From Sphaerimonospora mesophila NBRC 14179 = JCM 3151 (GTDB lineage Bacteria; Actinomycetota; Actinomycetes; Streptosporangiales; Streptosporangiaceae), in assembly GCA_001552515.1 (NCBI GenBank), contig BCRI01000001.1, positions 62,001-126,000 on the forward strand: a DNA stretch of 64,000 nucleotides, given 5' to 3'. Numbering within the stretch: the stretch's first letter is position 1; every line of letters starts with the position of its first letter. A model generated the notes under the pieces. The model searched no databases, was not told the origin of the DNA, and saw only the letters and a program-made list of their open reading frames with translations. Positions 54,008-62,544 of the stretch are shown here, piece by piece. The position numbers and the translations under genes were made by a program.

Positions 54008-54952
54008 GTGACGGCCCAGAGGTGGACGCGTCGTGATTTCTTCAGGAGTTCGGGTCTGACGGCGGCGGCAGTGATCGGCGGGCCCGCCCTGCTCACCGCC
54101 TGCAGCCGCGTCGACGACGGCGGCAGCGGCGCCACCTCCGCCACCGCGGAGACCGGTGCCGACCCGCTCGCCCGGTTCAGGGAGGCGGGCACGATCAAGG
54201 TGGGCGTCGCCAACGAACAGCCGTACGGATATCGCGACAAGTCCGGAACCCTGACCGGCGAGGCCCCCGAGGTGGCACGGGCGATCTTCAAGGCGCTGGG
54301 CATCGACAACCTGGAGGCGCAGATCGTCGACTCCTTCGGTTCGCTGATCCCCGGGCTGCAGTCCAAGCAGTACGACATCATCGCCGCGGGCATGTTCATC
54401 ACGCCGGAGCGGTGCCGGCAGATCGCGTTCTCCAACCCCGACTACGCCGCGGCCAACGCGTTCCTCGTGGCCAAGGGCAACCCCAAGAGCATCACGAGCT
54501 TCGAGGACGTCGCGAAGAGCGACGTGAAGATCGGGGTGCTCGAAGGCGCCGTCGAGAAGGGGTACGCGGAGAGCAGCGGCGTGGCGGGTGACCAGATCAA
54601 GGTCTTCCCCAACCAGAACGCCGCCTTCAAGGGCATCCTCGCCGGTCGGGTGGACGCGATCGCACTGACCGCGGTCTCCCTGCGCTGGACCCTGCAGCAG
54701 CAGTACGCCGACGAGCCGCTGGAGGTGACCGAGTCCTTCGTGCCGGTCGTCGACGGCAAGGAGCAGACGGGCGCCGGCGGATTCGGCTTCCGCAACGAGG
54801 ACACCGCGCTGCGCGAGGCCTTCAACGCGGAGTTGAAGAAGCTGCAGGAAGCGGGGGGTGTGCTGCCGCTCATCGAGAAGTTCGGGTTCAGCGCGACCGA
54901 GGTCGACAAGGCCGCCCAGCTCACCGCCGACCAGCTCTGCGCGGTCTCCTGA
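54008..54952 (+). CDS. ehuB: Ectoine/hydroxyectoine ABC transporter, solute-binding lipoprotein
   Basis: 314 residues. Twin-arginine-like signal (RRDFFRSSG) with lipobox LLTACS, then a family 3 solute-binding protein: IKVGVANEQPYGYRDKSGTLTGEAPEVARAIFKALGI, IPGLQSKQYDIIAAGMFITPERC and ITSFEDVAKSDVKIGVLEGAVE. Ectoine specificity is inferred from its place after ectABCD and the EhuBCDA set. GTG start with GGGAGCGGA. Confidence 0.92.
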   Translation: MTAQRWTRRDFFRSSGLTAAAVIGGPALLTACSRVDDGGSGATSATAETGADPLARFREAGTIKVGVANEQPYGYRDKSGTLTGEAPEVARAIFKALGIDNLEAQIVDSFGSLIPGLQSKQYDIIAAGMFITPERCRQIAFSNPDYAAANAFLVAKGNPKSITSFEDVAKSDVKIGVLEGAVEKGYAESSGVAGDQIKVFPNQNAAFKGILAGRVDAIALTAVSLRWTLQQQYADEPLEVTESFVPVVDGKEQTGAGGFGFRNEDTALREAFNAELKKLQEAGGVLPLIEKFGFSATEVDKAAQLTADQLCAVS

Positions 54953-54960
54953 CCGTACGG

Positions 54961-55743
54961 ATGACCCTGATGACGATCAGCCCATGCAGCGCGGAACTGC
55001 CCGGCACCCTCGGCGAGGCGATGCCGTTCCTGTGCGAGGGAGCGGTGATCACTCTCCAGAGCACCCTGGGAGGTTCACTGCTCGCCATCGCCATCGCCCT
55101 GCTCGTGGGGTTGATGGCGATGTCGGGCCACGCCTGGGTACGAGGAGTCGCCCGCGTCTACATGGAGTTCTTCCGCGGCACCTCGGTCCTGGTGCAGCTG
55201 TTCTGGATCTTCTACGCGATGCCCATCCTCACCGGCTTCCAGCTGGACAAGTCCTTCGCCGGCATCCTGGCGCTCGGCCTCAACCTCGGCGCGTACGGCT
55301 CGGAGGTCGTGCGCGGCGCGGTGCAGTCCGTACCTCAGGGTCAGCGAGAAGCGGCCATCGCGCTGAACTTCTCGCCCTACCATCGGATGCGGTACGTCAT
55401 CCTGCCGCAGGCGTTCGTGGGGATGATCCCGCCGATGAACAACCTCCTCATCGAGCTGCTCAAGGCGACGTCACTGCTGTCCGTCATCACCGTGGCGGAC
55501 CTGACGTACCAGGGCAGGCTGCTGGTGAACTCCGGCAGCGACCAACTGATCGTCTTCGCGCTGCTGTTGCTGATCTACTTCCTGTTCTCCTACCTGATCA
55601 CGCTGATCATGCGGTTCGTCGAAGGGCGGGCCGCGCGCATGGTCGGCCGCGGCGGGCCGGGGAGCGGACGGCGTAAGGACCGCCGGTGGTCGCGCCGGCC
55701 CGTTTCACCGGCGGAGACCCCGTCAGTGGAGGGAGCCCGATGA
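54961..55743 (+). CDS. ehuC: Ectoine ABC transporter permease
   Basis: 260 residues, five to six membrane helices with the HisM/GlnP-type loop EAAIALNFSPYHRMRYVILPQAFVGMIPPMNN that contacts the ATPase (EAA motif). Shortly after ehuB. A charged Arg-rich C-terminal extension of about 35 residues is unusual. Its stop overlaps the next ATG (ATGA). Confidence 0.92.
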   Translation: MTLMTISPCSAELPGTLGEAMPFLCEGAVITLQSTLGGSLLAIAIALLVGLMAMSGHAWVRGVARVYMEFFRGTSVLVQLFWIFYAMPILTGFQLDKSFAGILALGLNLGAYGSEVVRGAVQSVPQGQREAAIALNFSPYHRMRYVILPQAFVGMIPPMNNLLIELLKATSLLSVITVADLTYQGRLLVNSGSDQLIVFALLLLIYFLFSYLITLIMRFVEGRAARMVGRGGPGSGRRKDRRWSRRPVSPAETPSVEGAR

Positions 55744-56393
55744 TCTGGGACTGGGACTGGACCCTGGAGATCCTCCCCGAGCTGCTCACCCAGGGGTTGC
55801 TCGTCACCCTCCAGGCGACGCTGGGCGGCGCGGTGCTCGCGTTCGTCCTGGGCCTCTTCGTTGCGCTGCTGCGCCGCTCACGCAACCCGTTCGTGAGCCG
55901 CCCGGTGGGCGCCGTCATGGAGTTCGTCCGCAGCACGCCGCTGCTGGTGCAGCTGTTCGTCGTCTACTACGTGCTGCCCGACTTCGGCGTCAAGATGACC
56001 GCGCTGATGACGGGGATCATCGGGCTCGGCGTGCATTACGCCTCCTACACCTCGGAGGTGTACCGGGCCGGCATCGACGGGGTGCCGAAGGGACAGTGGG
56101 AGGCGGCGATCGCGCTCAACCTGCCCCGCCGCTGGACCTGGATCAGCGTCGTCCTGCCGCAGGCCGTACGCCGATCGCTGCCCGCCCTGGGCAACTACCT
56201 CATTGCGATCTTCAAGGAGTCGCCCCAACTGTCCATCATCACCGTCGTCGACGTGGTGGGCTTCGCCCGGGAGCTCGGCTCGGAGCGGTTCCGCTATCTC
56301 GAGCCCATGACCATCGCCGGTCTGTTCTTCCTCCTCGTGGCGATCCCGGCCTCGATCTTCGTCCGTCGTCTGGAGCGCCGCCTTGGCAACTGA
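55740..56393 (+). CDS. ehuD: Ectoine ABC transporter permease
   Basis: 217 residues, the second permease of the importer. EAAIALNLPRRWTWISVVLPQAVRRSLPALGNYL is the EAA loop; first helix LLVTLQATLGGAVLAFVLGLFVALLRR. ATG overlaps the ehuC stop codon by 4 bp with GGAGGG upstream, so the four genes form one operon. Confidence 0.93.
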   Translation: MIWDWDWTLEILPELLTQGLLVTLQATLGGAVLAFVLGLFVALLRRSRNPFVSRPVGAVMEFVRSTPLLVQLFVVYYVLPDFGVKMTALMTGIIGLGVHYASYTSEVYRAGIDGVPKGQWEAAIALNLPRRWTWISVVLPQAVRRSLPALGNYLIAIFKESPQLSIITVVDVVGFARELGSERFRYLEPMTIAGLFFLLVAIPASIFVRRLERRLGN

Positions 56394-57201
56394 AGCCTCG
56401 ACCCGAAACGACTCGTCCGTCCGGACCGATCCGCAGTGGATGATCAGGTTCGACAAGGTCGTCAAACGGTTCGGCGACCTCACGGTCCTGCGTGAGCTGG
56501 ACTTTCACGTACGGCCCGGCGAGCGCGTCACGCTGATCGGGCCGAGTGGGTCCGGCAAGACCACCATCCTGCGCCTGCTGATGACCCTCGAACGGGTCAC
56601 CTCGGGCACGATCGAGGTCGATGGGCAGTGTCTGTCCCACATGAGGCGCGGTGGCGAACTGCTGCCCGCCGACGAGCGACACCTGCGGCAGATCCGCAAG
56701 AAGATCGGCATGGTGTTCCAGCAGTTCAACCTGTTCCCGAACATGAACGTGCTGCGCAACATCACCGAGGCGCCGGTGCGGTCGCTCGGCGTGCCCAGGG
56801 AGCAGGCCGAGGAGAAGGCCCGCGAGCTGCTGGAGATGGTCGGCCTGGCCGACAAGGCGCTCGAACACCCGTCGCGGCTGTCCGGCGGCCAGCAGCAGCG
56901 GGTCGCCATCGCGCGGGCGCTCGCGATGGAGCCCGAGGTGCTGCTGCTCGACGAGGTCACCTCCGCACTCGACCCGGAGCTCGTCTCGGGCGTGCAGGAC
57001 CTGCTACGCGACATCGCGCACCGGGGTGACCTGACGCTGCTCTGCGTCACCCATGAGATGCGCTTCGCCAAGGACATCTCCGATCGGGTCCTCATGTTCG
57101 ACCAGGGACAGATCGTGGAGGACGGCCCGCCCGAGCAGATCTTCAGTGCGCCGACCCACCAGCGCACCAGGGAATTCCTGCAGGCGGTGCTGAACGCCTG
57201 A
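56383..57201 (+). CDS. ehuA: Ectoine ABC transporter ATP-binding protein
   Basis: 272 residues. Walker A LIGPSGSGKTT, Q-loop GMVFQQFNLFPNMNVL, signature LSGGQQQRVAIARALA, Walker B LLLDEVTSALD and switch His in CVTHEM. Starts with TTG 11 bp inside ehuD with GGAGCG seven nt before it. The order B-C-D-A differs from the ehuABCD order of Sinorhizobium. No ectoine catabolic (eut/doe) genes follow. Confidence 0.94.
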   Translation: MATEASTRNDSSVRTDPQWMIRFDKVVKRFGDLTVLRELDFHVRPGERVTLIGPSGSGKTTILRLLMTLERVTSGTIEVDGQCLSHMRRGGELLPADERHLRQIRKKIGMVFQQFNLFPNMNVLRNITEAPVRSLGVPREQAEEKARELLEMVGLADKALEHPSRLSGGQQQRVAIARALAMEPEVLLLDEVTSALDPELVSGVQDLLRDIAHRGDLTLLCVTHEMRFAKDISDRVLMFDQGQIVEDGPPEQIFSAPTHQRTREFLQAVLNA

Positions 57202-57208
57202 GGACGCG

Positions 57209-57272
57209 CCTCCCGCGAAGCGGAGGATCGCGAAAGGCCGCGGGAGGCCGGCGACGGCGCGCGTCGCCGGCC
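57209..57272. terminator. Two overlapping hairpins after ehuA
   Basis: CCTCCCGCG/CGCGGGAGG (57209-57247) and GGCCGGCGACG/CGTCGCCGGCC (57246-57272, 11-bp arms, 5-nt loop). They share two bases and so are nearly exclusive. Located between convergent genes. Confidence 0.7.
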
Positions 57273-57338
57273 CCTCGCATCGCCCACGCGGATTTCAACC
57301 AGATCAAGCTCCCTCGAACTCGATCGCCTAGACACTCC

Positions 57339-58217
57339 CTAGGCCTGGCCGCTGATTTCTTCCAGTTCGGCGACGTCCTCACCACTGAGCGAGAGACCGG
57401 CGCCGACGACGTTCTCCCGCAGATGCCGTACGGACGAGGTCCCCGGGATCAGCAGAATGTTCGGCGACCGCCGCAGCAGCCACGCCAGCGCGACGGAGAT
57501 CGGTGTGGCGTTCAATCGTGTCGCCACTGCCGAAAGCGCCGCGGACTGAAGTGGGCTGAAGCCGCCGAGCGGGAAGAAGGGTACGTATGCGACGTTCTCG
57601 GCGGCGAGCCGGTCGATGAGTTCGTCGTCGTGGCGGTAGGCGAGGTTGTACATGTTCTGCACGCTCACGATCGGCGCGATCGCCTGGGCTTCCGAGACCT
57701 GCTCCGCTGTCGCGTTGCTTACGCCGAGGTGCCGGATCAGGCCCTGCTGCTGCAGCTCGACGAGCGTTTCGAATGCCCGGGAAAGCGAGCCGGCCTGGGG
57801 CCCCTCAGCGTTACCGAGGCGCAGGTAGACCAGGTCCAGTGTGTCGAGCCCGAGGCTTTTGCGGTTCTCATCGATCGCGTGGCGCAACTGGGCGGGCTCA
57901 CGAGCCGGCGGCCATCCGCCCTGCTCATCGCGGGTCGCTCCGACCTTCGTGGCCACGTGCAGCGAGTCGGGGTACGGGTGCAACGCTTCGCGGATGAGTT
58001 CGTTGGTGACGCGAGGGCCATAGGCATCCGCGGTGTCGATGTGCGCGATTCCGAGGTCGATGGCCTCGCGGAGGACGGCGAGGGCGCCGTCACGGTCCGC
58101 GGGCGGCCCCATCACCCCGGGCCCGGCGAGCTGCATGGCGCCGTAGCCGAATCGCGGCACTGTCATATCGCCCAGGGTCCATGAGCCGCCGGGAAGGGAA
58201 GGAGAAATCGTGCTCAA
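57339..58217 (-). CDS. Aldo/keto reductase
   Basis: 292 residues, NADPH-dependent TIM barrel. HIDTADAYG carries Asp and the catalytic Tyr, ATKVG the Lys; the usual catalytic His is Arg in DLVYLRLGNAEG, as in a known subgroup. LIPGTSSVRHLRENV binds NADP. Starts with TTG at 58217 or ATG at 58166; the first keeps the family N-terminus. Divergent from a LysR gene that probably regulates it. Substrate unknown. Confidence 0.9.
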   Translation of the reverse strand: MSTISPSLPGGSWTLGDMTVPRFGYGAMQLAGPGVMGPPADRDGALAVLREAIDLGIAHIDTADAYGPRVTNELIREALHPYPDSLHVATKVGATRDEQGGWPPAREPAQLRHAIDENRKSLGLDTLDLVYLRLGNAEGPQAGSLSRAFETLVELQQQGLIRHLGVSNATAEQVSEAQAIAPIVSVQNMYNLAYRHDDELIDRLAAENVAYVPFFPLGGFSPLQSAALSAVATRLNATPISVALAWLLRRSPNILLIPGTSSVRHLRENVVGAGLSLSGEDVAELEEISGQA

Positions 58218-58346
58218 GTTTCCGGCCTTTCGTAAGAGCGGGGAAAGACGCTGACGGCTCCTTGTTATTTACCGTTCAGGTACTGCCCGTCCCGAAATGG
58301 TGCACGCGAGGAGGCGACCCTGTCCAAGACCGGTTCGATCGAACCT

Positions 58347-58372
58347 GATACCCCACCGGTATCACCGGTATC
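58347..58372. promoter_or_regulatory. LysR-type operator candidate
   Basis: GATACC-N5-GGTATC (58347-58363) followed by a tandem ACCGGTATC (58355-58363, 58364-58372), 9-25 bp before the LysR start. The dyad centred on T-N11-A fits LysR sites controlling a divergent gene. Confidence 0.55.
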
Positions 58373-58380
58373 CTGCAACC

Positions 58381-59277
58381 GTGGACGGACTGGAAACTCG
58401 CGAATTGAGGTACTTCGTAGCCGTGGCCGAAGAGCTGCACTTCGGCCGTGCCGCCGAGCGTCTGAGTATGGCCCAGCCGCCGCTATCCCGCGCCATCCAA
58501 CAGCTGGAGCGCCGCCTGGGGGTCCTACTGTTGAACCGAGATCGTCGGGGGGTCTCGCTCACCACCGCAGGCGAGGTCATGCTGGCGGAGGCCCGACTCG
58601 CACTCGATGCCGTTGACGCAGCCGTACGCCGCACCCGCCGTGCCGCATCGGCGCAGTCCGCCCTGGTGCTCACCACGAAGGCAGGCGCCTCCCATGAGTT
58701 ACTGAAAGAGCTTCTCGACTCCTATGCCGCACGGCCCGGAGCCGTTGAGATCGACGTGCTGCTGTGTGAGATCGGTGAGCAGGGGCGACTCCTGCGCGAC
58801 GGTCGCGCCGACGTGGCGATCATGCACGCCCCGTTCGACGTGATGACCGGCCTTGACAGCACTGAGATCTTGACGAAAGGCCAGGTCGCCATCGTGCCGG
58901 CGTCGCATCCGCTTGCCCAACGCTCCAGCCTGACGATGGCCGAGGTAAGCGATGTCCCCGACTTGCCGATCGCCCGGTGGCCACGCCATGACAACACCTA
59001 CCCGCCCGGCCCCGGACCCGAGGTCCGTAGCCAGTCCCAGCTGGCTCAACTCGTCGCTCTCGGACGAACGCTACTGGTGATCCCGGCTTCCAGCCGCGCC
59101 TGGCAATGGCCGGAACACGTCGCGGTCCCCGTCCTCGATGCCCCTTCGGTCACGACCCTTCTCGCCTGGCCCGCCGGCGTCCGATCTGCGGCACTGGCCG
59201 AACTCGTGGAAACGGCTGAACGATTGAAAGAGGGCGACATCGGCGACCCGGTCGAAAATCGCGAAATCGCCGGGTAG
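58381..59277 (+). CDS. LysR family transcriptional regulator
   Basis: 298 residues. Helix-turn-helix RELRYFVAVAEELHFGRAAERLSMAQPPLSRAIQQLERRLG at the N-terminus, then a periplasmic-binding-like effector domain. GTG at 58381 begins the conserved region; the longer frame from 58297 crosses the operator. Codon 107 (58699-58701) is TTA. Partner of the divergent aldo/keto reductase gene. Confidence 0.9.
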   Translation: MDGLETRELRYFVAVAEELHFGRAAERLSMAQPPLSRAIQQLERRLGVLLLNRDRRGVSLTTAGEVMLAEARLALDAVDAAVRRTRRAASAQSALVLTTKAGASHELLKELLDSYAARPGAVEIDVLLCEIGEQGRLLRDGRADVAIMHAPFDVMTGLDSTEILTKGQVAIVPASHPLAQRSSLTMAEVSDVPDLPIARWPRHDNTYPPGPGPEVRSQSQLAQLVALGRTLLVIPASSRAWQWPEHVAVPVLDAPSVTTLLAWPAGVRSAALAELVETAERLKEGDIGDPVENREIAG

Positions 59278-59355
59278 GACCAACCGTCGTCGCGTCGCAG
59301 GCAATAACGTACGTCCGATTTCGGGGAGGAAATCGGGCACTGGAACGAAGCGGGC

Positions 59356-59736
59356 TCAGCCGCAGGCCTTGACGCTCAGCTTGTTCATCTCCTCGGAGAA
59401 CTTGAGCAGGTCGCCCGGGCTGTCCACCTTCACGTCCTGGGCGAACTCCTGCAGAGCCTTCGCCAGCTCGGTGTCACCGGCCTGCTTGGCGAGGTCGCCG
59501 AACTTGGCCCGCATGTCGTCGACGGCGGATTCCATGGCCTTCACATCGGCCGTCTCCTTCGAGAGCGCCTTCGTCACCCCCTCGAGGGCTTTGCCGACTT
59601 CCGTGCACACCGTTCTCTTCTCCGTCGTATCCGTCGCCGTGGCCGCCACATCCTCGGCTGCTCCACAACCCGCGAGCGGAAGGGCGACGGCGACCGCGAC
59701 GGCGACGGCGAGCGGCCGGGCAAGAGAAATGGACAT
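59356..59736 (-). CDS. Small helical lipoprotein of unknown function
   Basis: 126 residues. Signal peptide with repeated VAVAVA and lipobox LAGCGA, then a helical mature part with heptad-like spacing (AMESAVDDMRAKFGDLAKQAGDTELAKALQEFAQ). A single Cys in RTVCTEV and a last Cys (KACG) may pair. No family recognised. GGGGAG shortly before the ATG. Confidence 0.75.
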   Translation of the reverse strand: MSISLARPLAVAVAVAVALPLAGCGAAEDVAATATDTTEKRTVCTEVGKALEGVTKALSKETADVKAMESAVDDMRAKFGDLAKQAGDTELAKALQEFAQDVKVDSPGDLLKFSEEMNKLSVKACG

Positions 59737-60074
59737 TTCTCCCCATTCATTGATGAAACGAGCATCAGGAGCTTAGCGCCACCCTCTCCCGCCTGTTGCG
59801 CCATTTGCAGAAGAACGGCCGCCACCACGCCGACAGTCTCGTACCGGTCGAGCGACGGCAGGACGGGGACGCACAGTTAGGTGGTCATCAAGGCGGTGGT
59901 AAGCGGTGTGAAAGCGATCGGCCGTAGACATCGGATGTCACAGCGAACGCCTTCAGGCCCAGAGCCCGGAGGAACGGGTCGGTCATGCATCTTTCAGACC
60001 CTCTCGTGCCGGCTGTCGCACACCACCCCCGCTGTCCGGCCGGGCCCGGACACGAACCCTCAACGGAGGAGACG
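59737..60074 (+). other. 338-bp upstream region of the second repeat-protein gene
   Basis: No gene. Contains GTGAAAGCGATCGGCCGT (59908-59925), close to the right arm of the inverted repeat before copy A, and GACATC-G-GATGTC (59927-59939), a perfect palindrome. Confidence 0.5.
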
Positions 60075-61001
60075 ATGGGCACGCCACGGAAGATCATGGC
60101 AGCCACCGCGTCGGCCCTGGCCGCTGTTTCGATGGGCACTGTTTCGCTGACCGCTGCTTCGGTGGCCGCCGCCCCGGCGGCGACGGCGGACGCCTCCCGG
60201 GCCGCCACCACCGCCGGGTATCAGTACCGCGCCTACCACGGCGTGGACTTCCTCGGCTCCTACAACCGTACGAAGGCATATCGCGAGAACAAGGCGCTCC
60301 GCCCGGTTGCCCTCTCGGTCGGCCTCCAGCAGTCGCAGAAGAGGTACGCGGCGTTCTGGGACAGCCGGCCCGGCCCCGCGTGGCTGCAGCGGATGGTCTC
60401 GGCCGGCGGATACCAGAAGCTGTTCGACACCCTCACCGAGCCGGAGATCGAGCTCGACGAGGGAGGCAACCGGGTGCGTCCGTCGTACCAGCCCACGGTG
60501 GTGAGCGCGACGGGCAGCGGGTCGGGTGCCGAGTTCGCCGCCATCTTCGAGAAGAGGCCGGGCAGGTTCTTCGCCCGCCACGACGTCAACACCGCCGGCC
60601 TCCGCACGGCCAACTCCCAGGCGCACCGTGACGGCTACATCCCCGTCTCGGTCAACGTGTACGGCACGCCCTCCGACCCGCGCTACGTGGCCGTCTGGGC
60701 GGACAACCCGTCGCGTGTCGCCTGGAACGTCACGATCTCCGTCTCCGCATCGGAGTACCAGCGGGTCTTCGACTCGCAGGTCAAGCTCGGATACCGGCCG
60801 TCCGCCATCGCGGTCGGGCCCGACGGCAGGTCCTACACCACCGTCTGGCGCAAGGACAAGATCGGCACCGGGTACGCCGTCCACGGACTGACCGCCGCCC
60901 AGTATCAGGCCCGGTTCAACGAGATGACCGCCAAGGGCCTCTACCCGACCTGGATCGACATGGAGAACGGCGTCTACGCCGCCATCTTCATCACGAGGTG
61001 A
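60075..61001 (+). CDS. Secreted tandem-repeat protein (BTRD1-like), copy B
   Basis: 308 residues, paralogue of the protein at 6586. Signal peptide (1-40), then five repeats of the same W/F-terminated type; the second carries a 10-residue acidic insertion (LTEPEIELDEGGN). Last two repeats are almost identical to copy A. Start fixed by AACGGAGGAGACG, shared with copy A (GGAGAAGACG). The frame extends back to 59985. Function unknown. Confidence 0.83.
   Translation: MGTPRKIMAATASALAAVSMGTVSLTAASVAAAPAATADASRAATTAGYQYRAYHGVDFLGSYNRTKAYRENKALRPVALSVGLQQSQKRYAAFWDSRPGPAWLQRMVSAGGYQKLFDTLTEPEIELDEGGNRVRPSYQPTVVSATGSGSGAEFAAIFEKRPGRFFARHDVNTAGLRTANSQAHRDGYIPVSVNVYGTPSDPRYVAVWADNPSRVAWNVTISVSASEYQRVFDSQVKLGYRPSAIAVGPDGRSYTTVWRKDKIGTGYAVHGLTAAQYQARFNEMTAKGLYPTWIDMENGVYAAIFITR
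60912..60983 (+). repeat. 72-bp exact direct repeat, copy B
   Basis: Identical to 7375-7446 and in the same orientation. Confidence 0.9.
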
Positions 61002-61070
61002 CAGGCCGGACACAGCCACCGGCCCCGAGATGCGCAGCGGCGGACTCTCGGAGCCGGTCTACGGCCTCGA

Positions 61071-61101
61071 CCGCCTGCCATCACTCGAGCCCGGCAGGCG
61101 G
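61071..61101. terminator. Hairpin between convergent genes
   Basis: CCGCCTGCC (61071-61079) and GGCAGGCGG (61093-61101), loop 13 nt, between the repeat-protein gene and a minus-strand gene. Confidence 0.6.
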
Positions 61102-61131
61102 CTGGAGGCGATCGGACTCAGGGGCGGGCCG

Positions 61132-61809
61132 TCATCTCGCCAGGTTGCGACGGGCCGAGCTCCGCCGTACGAGCACGACGATGGTCACGACCAGGGCGAT
61201 CAGGAAGCCGATGACGGGCAGCGCCACGAGCGCGATCACACCGCCGACGAGCTTGTCCGTTTCGGCGGCGAGCTCCCTGCCGACACCGAACGTGACGCCC
61301 GCGCCCTCGCAGGTCACCTGGTACGTGCCCGCCTCCGGTACGTCGACCTTGAACAGCAGCTCCCACTTCGTGCCGTCCACGGTGACGACCTGGGAGCCGG
61401 CCGGCTGGGTGAGCTTGATCCGCGGATCCTGGCCGTCTCCGACCTGGCACTGCACGTCGGTCGGCTGATCGGCCGCCGCGTAGATCGCGGGCTTGTCCTT
61501 GGCGTCGAGTTCGACGCTCACCGTCTTGCCGCTGCCGAAGGTGGTGGTCGGTGCCGAATCGTTGATCGTGGAGACCAGGTTGCCCGCGAAGCCGACGACG
61601 CCGACGATCAGCAGGACGAGGAAGAGCGCCCAGGAAAGAAAGATCCACAGCAGCCGGGGACGGACCGGACCGGCCGGCCGCGCCGGTCCGGGCGGCTGGT
61701 AACCGGGGGGAGGTAGGTACGCACCGGGTCCGTACGGCCCGCCCTGCTGCTGCGCGTGCGGCGGCCAGGCAGTCGGGTCGGCCGGGCCCGGTGTGGGATT
61801 CTGGTTCAT
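61132..61809 (-). CDS. Two-helix membrane protein with Pro/Gly-rich N-terminus
   Basis: 225 residues. Cytosolic Gln/Pro/Gly/Tyr-rich tail (QQQGGPYGPGAYLPPPGYQPPG), helix at about 60-80 (WIFLSWALFLVLLIVGVVGF), an extracytoplasmic beta domain (about 85-180) with two Cys (VQCQVGD, VTCEGAG) and a second helix (VIALVALPVIGFLIALVVTIVVLV). Start at MNQNPTPG. A common actinobacterial architecture of unknown function. Confidence 0.75.
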   Translation of the reverse strand: MNQNPTPGPADPTAWPPHAQQQGGPYGPGAYLPPPGYQPPGPARPAGPVRPRLLWIFLSWALFLVLLIVGVVGFAGNLVSTINDSAPTTTFGSGKTVSVELDAKDKPAIYAAADQPTDVQCQVGDGQDPRIKLTQPAGSQVVTVDGTKWELLFKVDVPEAGTYQVTCEGAGVTFGVGRELAAETDKLVGGVIALVALPVIGFLIALVVTIVVLVRRSSARRNLAR

Positions 61810-61937
61810 GGCGCAAATTGTCACATTCCGCCGGTTATACGGTGATTGCAGTTCGATTGCGCTTCACGTCGAGTCCGCCGGAATGCCGCGGTGAGCGACG
61901 GGCCGGATCCGCCACGGCCGAGGCGAGTATGGTCCCC

Positions 61938-62438
61938 TCACTCCGGCGGGGTGTCGCCCAGCGACTCCAGTAGGGTGCGCAACGTGTCCGCCAGCTGATC
62001 ACGCTGTTCGGGGGCCAGCGCCGCCAGCAGGCGCACCTCGTTCGCCACGTGCAGATCGACCAGTTCCTCTATCTTCGCCAGCCCCGGCTCGGTCAGCCGG
62101 ACGCGTACGGACCGCCGGTCCTCCTCGTCCGGGATCCGCTGGACCAGGCCCTTGGCCGCCATCCGGTCGATCCGGTTGGTGATGGCCCCGGAGGTCACCA
62201 TCGCCGCCCGGTTCAGCGCACCGGCCGTCAGTTCGTACGGCGGACCGGAGCGGCGCAACGTGGCCAGCACGTCGAACTCCCAGCGCTCCAGCCCATGGTC
62301 GGCGAAGAAGTCCTTCAGCTCACGGTCGAGGAGCCGTGACAGCCGGGAGATCCGCCCGATGACGCCCATCGGCCACGCGTCGAGATCGGGCCGCTCCCGC
62401 CGCCATTGGGCCAGCACCACGTCCACCGCGTCGCCCAT
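61938..62438 (-). CDS. MarR family transcriptional regulator
   Basis: 166 residues. Winged helix with ERWEFDVLATLRRSGPPYELTAGALNRAAMVTSGAITNRIDRMAAKGLVQRIPDEEDRRSVRVRLTE, the typical MarR recognition helix and wing. AGGAGT before the ATG at 62438. Divergent from an EamA exporter gene; three palindromes lie between them. Probably represses both. Confidence 0.93.
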   Translation of the reverse strand: MGDAVDVVLAQWRRERPDLDAWPMGVIGRISRLSRLLDRELKDFFADHGLERWEFDVLATLRRSGPPYELTAGALNRAAMVTSGAITNRIDRMAAKGLVQRIPDEEDRRSVRVRLTEPGLAKIEELVDLHVANEVRLLAALAPEQRDQLADTLRTLLESLGDTPPE

Positions 62439-62462
62439 CGGACTCCTCTCACTGGAGAGATT

Positions 62463-62522
62463 ATGAACGTTCATCTACTTGACGTAGAGACGAGGGTCGT
62501 GCTGTTATCTCAATGTTGAGAT
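62463..62522. promoter_or_regulatory. Three palindromes between MarR and EamA
   Basis: ATGAACGTTCAT (62463-62474), TCTAC-TTGAC-GTAGA (62473-62487) and ATCTCAATGTTGAGAT (62507-62522). The last is a perfect MarR-like dyad 23 bp before the EamA start, the first lies about 25 bp before the MarR start. Confidence 0.6.
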
Positions 62523-62544
62523 TATCAATAAGGAGCGATCAAGG

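Noticed and set aside
57339-58217. Loss of the catalytic His in the aldo/keto reductase as a novel feature
   Set aside because: The same Arg-containing motif occurs in a known subgroup of the family.
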